8,805 nucleotides of DNA, from contig DAOWAK010000028.1 of NCBI GenBank assembly GCA_030634605.1, positions 1 through 8,805 on the forward strand, given 5' to 3'. This document shows positions 6,394 to 8,805 of this stretch, piece by piece; position 1 is the first letter of the stretch; each line of letters begins with the position of its first letter. Position numbers and translations under genes: made by a program. The notes under the pieces were generated by a model. It had not been told where the DNA came from, did no database searches, and worked only from the letters and a program-made list of their open reading frames with translations. This stretch comes from Sedimentisphaerales bacterium. Its GTDB lineage: Bacteria > Planctomycetota > Phycisphaerae > Sedimentisphaerales > SM23-30.

Positions 6394-7464
6394 TTACAAG
6401 TCCGCAGAATCCTTCTTTTGGGACAGTTTCTTTTGCAGTTTCTCCAGTTTTTTGCGTAGTTCCTGCTGTTCCAGTTCCATCCGTTCCAGGCGTTCTATGA
6501 TATTTCTGGAAAGGTTCTGCATTGAACGTTCCTGCCGGCGGCGTAATTCTTCCATTTGCTCGTGCAACTGTTCCTGCCGGTCATTATCCCGGGGTTGCGG
6601 TTCACGAGGCAGGCGAAATTCGTAACGATACTTACGGCCGGGGCCACGAGGGTCCGGCAAATCGAAGGGGATTACTATGGAATCATTGCCGTGACCGCTA
6701 CCTTTTAAACCTTCCAGAGCGTCCCGAACCGGCTGACGAAATTTTCCCGGCAGTTCGTCAATAGTTCCGACGGTTACGTCATGTTCATCCGATTCTTTCA
6801 TATCCTTAACGACTATTTTGGTGTCCGGATTTTCGGGATTTCCTTCGATGGTTATTTTCAATTTGTTTTGGCCGTCGTCGATTCGAATCGTTCGTTTTTG
6901 TTTCAGGTGACGGTCGAAATAATCGTCCCAGCCGGGTATCTTGCCAAAGGGGACCTGCTGCCACTGATCCTGATGAGGATCCATCTTAAAGGCGCGGCCG
7001 GGGTAATAGCGTTCCTTTTGTTTTTTACGATTTTCCGGGAATTTCCAGCCTTTACCGGTTCCGTAAGCAGTGAGCTTGGCGGTAACGGTTTTGCGTTGGC
7101 CCTGATGGATGATTTCCAGTTGGATTTCGGTATCCACACTGGCTTTTTTGATCTGACCGGCAAAATCTTCATAATTGCCAACCTCTTGGCCATTAAGAGC
7201 GATGATGATGTCATCAAAAACCAGGCCGGCTACATCGGCGGCTGATTCCTTTTGCACATCGATAACCAAAAGGCCCTGATCTTTTTCCAACTGCAAATGT
7301 TTAACGAGCAGCTCCGGCAAGGGATCTGAATTCAGGTACACGCCCAGGTAAGAACGCCCGGAACCGCTGCGCTCTTCATCCGCCCAGGTTAGTACCGGAG
7401 CGGCCAGCAACAAAGCAACCACCAATCCCATAACCAATTTAATAATCACATTATTATTTTTCAT
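6394..7464 (-). CDS. Exported PDZ-domain protein with C-terminal coiled coil
   Basis: The protein has 356 residues. The N-terminus KNNNVIIKLVMGLVVALLLAAP is a signal peptide with a probable signal peptidase I site after TWA (residue 28), so it should act in the periplasm. A PDZ domain covers about 38-131, with binding-loop candidate YLGV (39-42) and the typical SAADVAGLVFDDIIIALNG segment (74-92). A central region (about 140-290) is basic and beta-rich with no domain I recognise. Residues about 294-352 form a long charged coiled coil rich in Glu, Arg, Lys and Gln. No Ser-protease triad or HEXXH is visible, so it is a binding or scaffold protein rather than DegS/RseP. The start is supported by GAAAGGG (7471-7477, minus strand) 6 bp upstream. 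It is third in the sigma/anti-sigma block, suggesting a role in sensing or in the regulated response. Only 14 bp separate its stop from the convergent GT4 gene. Confidence 0.82.
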   Translation of the reverse strand: MKNNNVIIKLVMGLVVALLLAAPVLTWADEERSGSGRSYLGVYLNSDPLPELLVKHLQLEKDQGLLVIDVQKESAADVAGLVFDDIIIALNGQEVGNYEDFAGQIKKASVDTEIQLEIIHQGQRKTVTAKLTAYGTGKGWKFPENRKKQKERYYPGRAFKMDPHQDQWQQVPFGKIPGWDDYFDRHLKQKRTIRIDDGQNKLKITIEGNPENPDTKIVVKDMKESDEHDVTVGTIDELPGKFRQPVRDALEGLKGSGHGNDSIVIPFDLPDPRGPGRKYRYEFRLPREPQPRDNDRQEQLHEQMEELRRRQERSMQNLSRNIIERLERMELEQQELRKKLEKLQKKLSQKKDSADL

Positions 7465-7583
7465 AACAAACCCTTTCTTTAGTAACAGAATTCTCCGGTA
7501 ATCCGGTTTTTTACACCTTGAAAATTGTACTACTGAGCCCCAAACGCAATTTTGTCGAGAACTGAAACGGATGCTCGTTAACT
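7465..7583 (-). other. 119-bp gap between the anti-sigma-like gene and the PDZ gene
   Basis: The gap holds the PDZ gene's Shine-Dalgarno-like GAAAGGG near its end. A TACAAT hexamer (minus strand, 7529-7524) could be a -10 element, but the nearest -35-like TTGCGT is only 14 bp away, so a separate promoter is not supported. The short CCGG-ATTA-CCGG hairpin (minus strand, near 7495-7506) is too weak to call a terminator. Read-through from the sigma factor promoter is the simplest model. Confidence 0.4.
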
Positions 7584-8204
7584 TTAAATATCATCCTGAT
7601 AAGCAACGTTTTGTACCTGCGCTGCATTTTCGGGTACCACCTCCAGCAGCCACTGCGACCCACTGGGATCGGAATAGACCATGACGTCGGGCAGATGCGA
7701 AAAACCGGAAGGATTGGACTTCCACGGCTGTCGGGGCGATTCAGACGCAGGATTACTCGCGGCGTCGGCAATTGCAACCGCAGTTGAGCTGTCTGAAATT
7801 CCGGAGATGTCTGCTATGGTATCAGTGTCGTTTGTTGTCGGCGAAATATCCGACTGATGCGTTCGGCCAAGATACGTTGCGTAGCCGAGCAGGCCAACCA
7901 GCAGAGCAGCGGCTACCGATGCCGCCAGATTGCCCCATCTGCTGTGGGAAATATTCGGTGAACTTCCTGATCGATCTTCAGTTGCCAGAGCCCGGCTGAA
8001 AGTGGTTTCCGGTGAATCGCCGGCAGGGAGAATTTTCTGCGAAACCAACTGCCGGGTCTGATCATGCATCTGCTGGAATTGCTGGAGCAGTAATCGCCCC
8101 TGAGGATTATCCATCAACTCCTCATCGAGCAAACGCTGTTCGGCAGGCGTGATTTCGCTGTCGATGAATTTGCCAATTAAAGTTTCGAGCATTTCCTGAT
8201 TCAT
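7584..8204 (-). CDS. Membrane-bound anti-sigma-factor-like protein
   Basis: The protein has 206 residues. The N-terminal cytoplasmic part (1 to about 88) has the helical pattern of anti-sigma domains: LETLIGKFIDSEITPAEQR then LDEELMDNPQGRLLLQQF. It lacks the HxxxCxxC zinc motif of ZAS proteins. One membrane helix follows (about 91-112, LAASVAAALLVGLLGYATYL), then a Ser/Thr/Asp/Ala-rich low-complexity stretch (about 116-158) and a C-terminal segment (about 159-206) that would be extracytoplasmic. Its ATG overlaps the sigma factor stop as ATGA (8201-8204), so the two are probably translationally coupled to keep their ratio fixed. The likely role is to hold the upstream-encoded ECF sigma factor at the membrane until an envelope signal releases it. 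This is inferred from topology and position, because sequence similarity in this family is weak. Confidence 0.75.
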   Translation of the reverse strand: MNQEMLETLIGKFIDSEITPAEQRLLDEELMDNPQGRLLLQQFQQMHDQTRQLVSQKILPAGDSPETTFSRALATEDRSGSSPNISHSRWGNLAASVAAALLVGLLGYATYLGRTHQSDISPTTNDTDTIADISGISDSSTAVAIADAASNPASESPRQPWKSNPSGFSHLPDVMVYSDPSGSQWLLEVVPENAAQVQNVAYQDDI

Positions 8205-8791
8205 GTTCTGGGCACCTTATCCACCGGTTTGCCGCTTAGCCGGTTGTAGATCATCCGCCGGGCCCGAACCAGACGAATCTGGACGGTGGTAACCGGCACA
8301 TCAAGTATTTCGGCAATTTCGGCGTAACTTTTTTCGTCCATATATTTCAGTACGAAAACTTCACGATATTTTTCGGGCAGCAATTTTACCGCCTGGAGCA
8401 AATTCTGATGCTGTTCAGCCCGGTCGAGTTGGTCTAAAATATCCGGCCCCGGCTCGACGAATTGCTCCTGCGGCAGGGAACTGGTGAGGGTCAGGCGGCT
8501 TCGGGCGTTTTTTTGCCGCAGCGACAGTGCCGAATTCCGGGCCACAACGGCCAACCAACCCTTGAATCTCTCCGGTTCACGAACTGTATCGATCTTTCTG
8601 AGCAGCAGAACACAAAGGTTCTGCATGGCTTCATCGACCTGGTCCGAATTACCTAAAATACTGTACATCAAGCCTTTAAGCCAATTCCAGTTGCTCTTGA
8701 GCAGGGCCAGCAGAGCCTGTTTGTCGCCGTTGCGGGCGGCACAAACCAGAGCTGCCTCGTTTTTTGGTTGTCCGTCTGACGAATTCATCAT
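8201..8791 (-). CDS. ECF-type RNA polymerase sigma factor (sigma-70 family)
   Basis: The 196-residue size suits an ECF sigma factor with only regions 2 and 4. Region 2 spans about 24-97: ALLALLKSNWNWLKGLMYSI, then VDEAMQNLCVLLLRKIDTV and the region 2.3/2.4-like FKGWLAVVARNSALSLRQK (76-94). Region 4 spans about 128-186: VKLLPEKYREVFVLKYMDEK followed by the helix-turn-helix SYAEIAEILDVPVTTVQIRL (155-174), which reads the -35 element. It redirects RNA polymerase to a specific regulon and is probably held by the anti-sigma-like protein encoded next, with which it overlaps by 4 bp. Two adjacent ATGs (8791 and 8788) could start translation. The upstream 14 bp in the window show no strong Shine-Dalgarno sequence, and the promoter, likely autoregulated, lies off the right edge. 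The gene is complete. Confidence 0.93.
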   Translation of the reverse strand: MMNSSDGQPKNEAALVCAARNGDKQALLALLKSNWNWLKGLMYSILGNSDQVDEAMQNLCVLLLRKIDTVREPERFKGWLAVVARNSALSLRQKNARSRLTLTSSLPQEQFVEPGPDILDQLDRAEQHQNLLQAVKLLPEKYREVFVLKYMDEKSYAEIAEILDVPVTTVQIRLVRARRMIYNRLSGKPVDKVPRT

Positions 8792-8805
8792 ATTGCTTAT
8801 TCTAT

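Noticed and set aside
7511..7777. 88-codon minus-strand reading frame covering the anti-sigma/PDZ gap
   Set aside because: Most of it is a frame shadow of the anti-sigma-like gene, with no recognisable motif or ribosome binding site.
1..8805. CRISPR arrays, tRNA or rRNA genes, phage genes or transposase genes
   Set aside because: I saw no regularly spaced repeats, tRNA-like cloverleaf or integrase/transposase motifs. The only mobile-type signal is the small element at 3498-3605.

Overview
The window reads as part of a Gram-negative, outer-membrane-bearing bacterium's chromosome with moderate-to-high GC. Two tightly packed gene blocks face each other and converge near position 6385. The plus-strand block (about 87-6379) is a lipopolysaccharide inner-core cluster. 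The minus-strand block (6394-8791) is an ECF sigma factor, a membrane anti-sigma-like protein and an exported PDZ protein. Heptose-core genes, an ECF sigma/anti-sigma pair without a zinc motif, weak Shine-Dalgarno signals at several starts and short palindromic repeats suggest the PVC superphylum, possibly Planctomycetota (Phycisphaerae-like). This lineage call is an inference, not a demonstrated result.

Plus strand: hldE (bifunctional heptose-7-phosphate kinase / heptose-1-phosphate adenylyltransferase) is followed 20 bp later by a gmhB-type HAD phosphatase. Together they supply two kinase/adenylyl steps and the phosphatase step of ADP-heptose synthesis. The phosphatase carries an unusual 200-residue C-terminal extension: a Pro/Glu/Thr-rich linker, a basic region and two predicted membrane helices. 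After a 206-bp gap comes a 718-residue fusion of a GT9 heptosyltransferase (WaaF-like) with a WaaP/Kdo-kinase-like sugar kinase, then a GT4 glycosyltransferase resembling WaaG. The logic is: make ADP-heptose, transfer heptose to the core, phosphorylate it, then extend it with another sugar.

The most unexpected item is a ~108-bp element with imperfect terminal inverted repeats, and a REP-like palindrome inside it, lying within the GT9 coding region (3498-3605). Its length is a multiple of three and it has no stop, so the gene reads straight through it and gains about 34-36 residues near the junction of the two GT-B lobes. This looks like a small non-autonomous element that became protein sequence.

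Minus strand: the sigma factor and anti-sigma-like gene overlap by ATGA, implying translational coupling. The PDZ protein gene follows after 119 bp. This resembles an envelope-signalling module, but no site-1 or site-2 protease is present in the window. The promoter of this block lies beyond the right edge, and the promoter of the hldE block is probably beyond the left edge.
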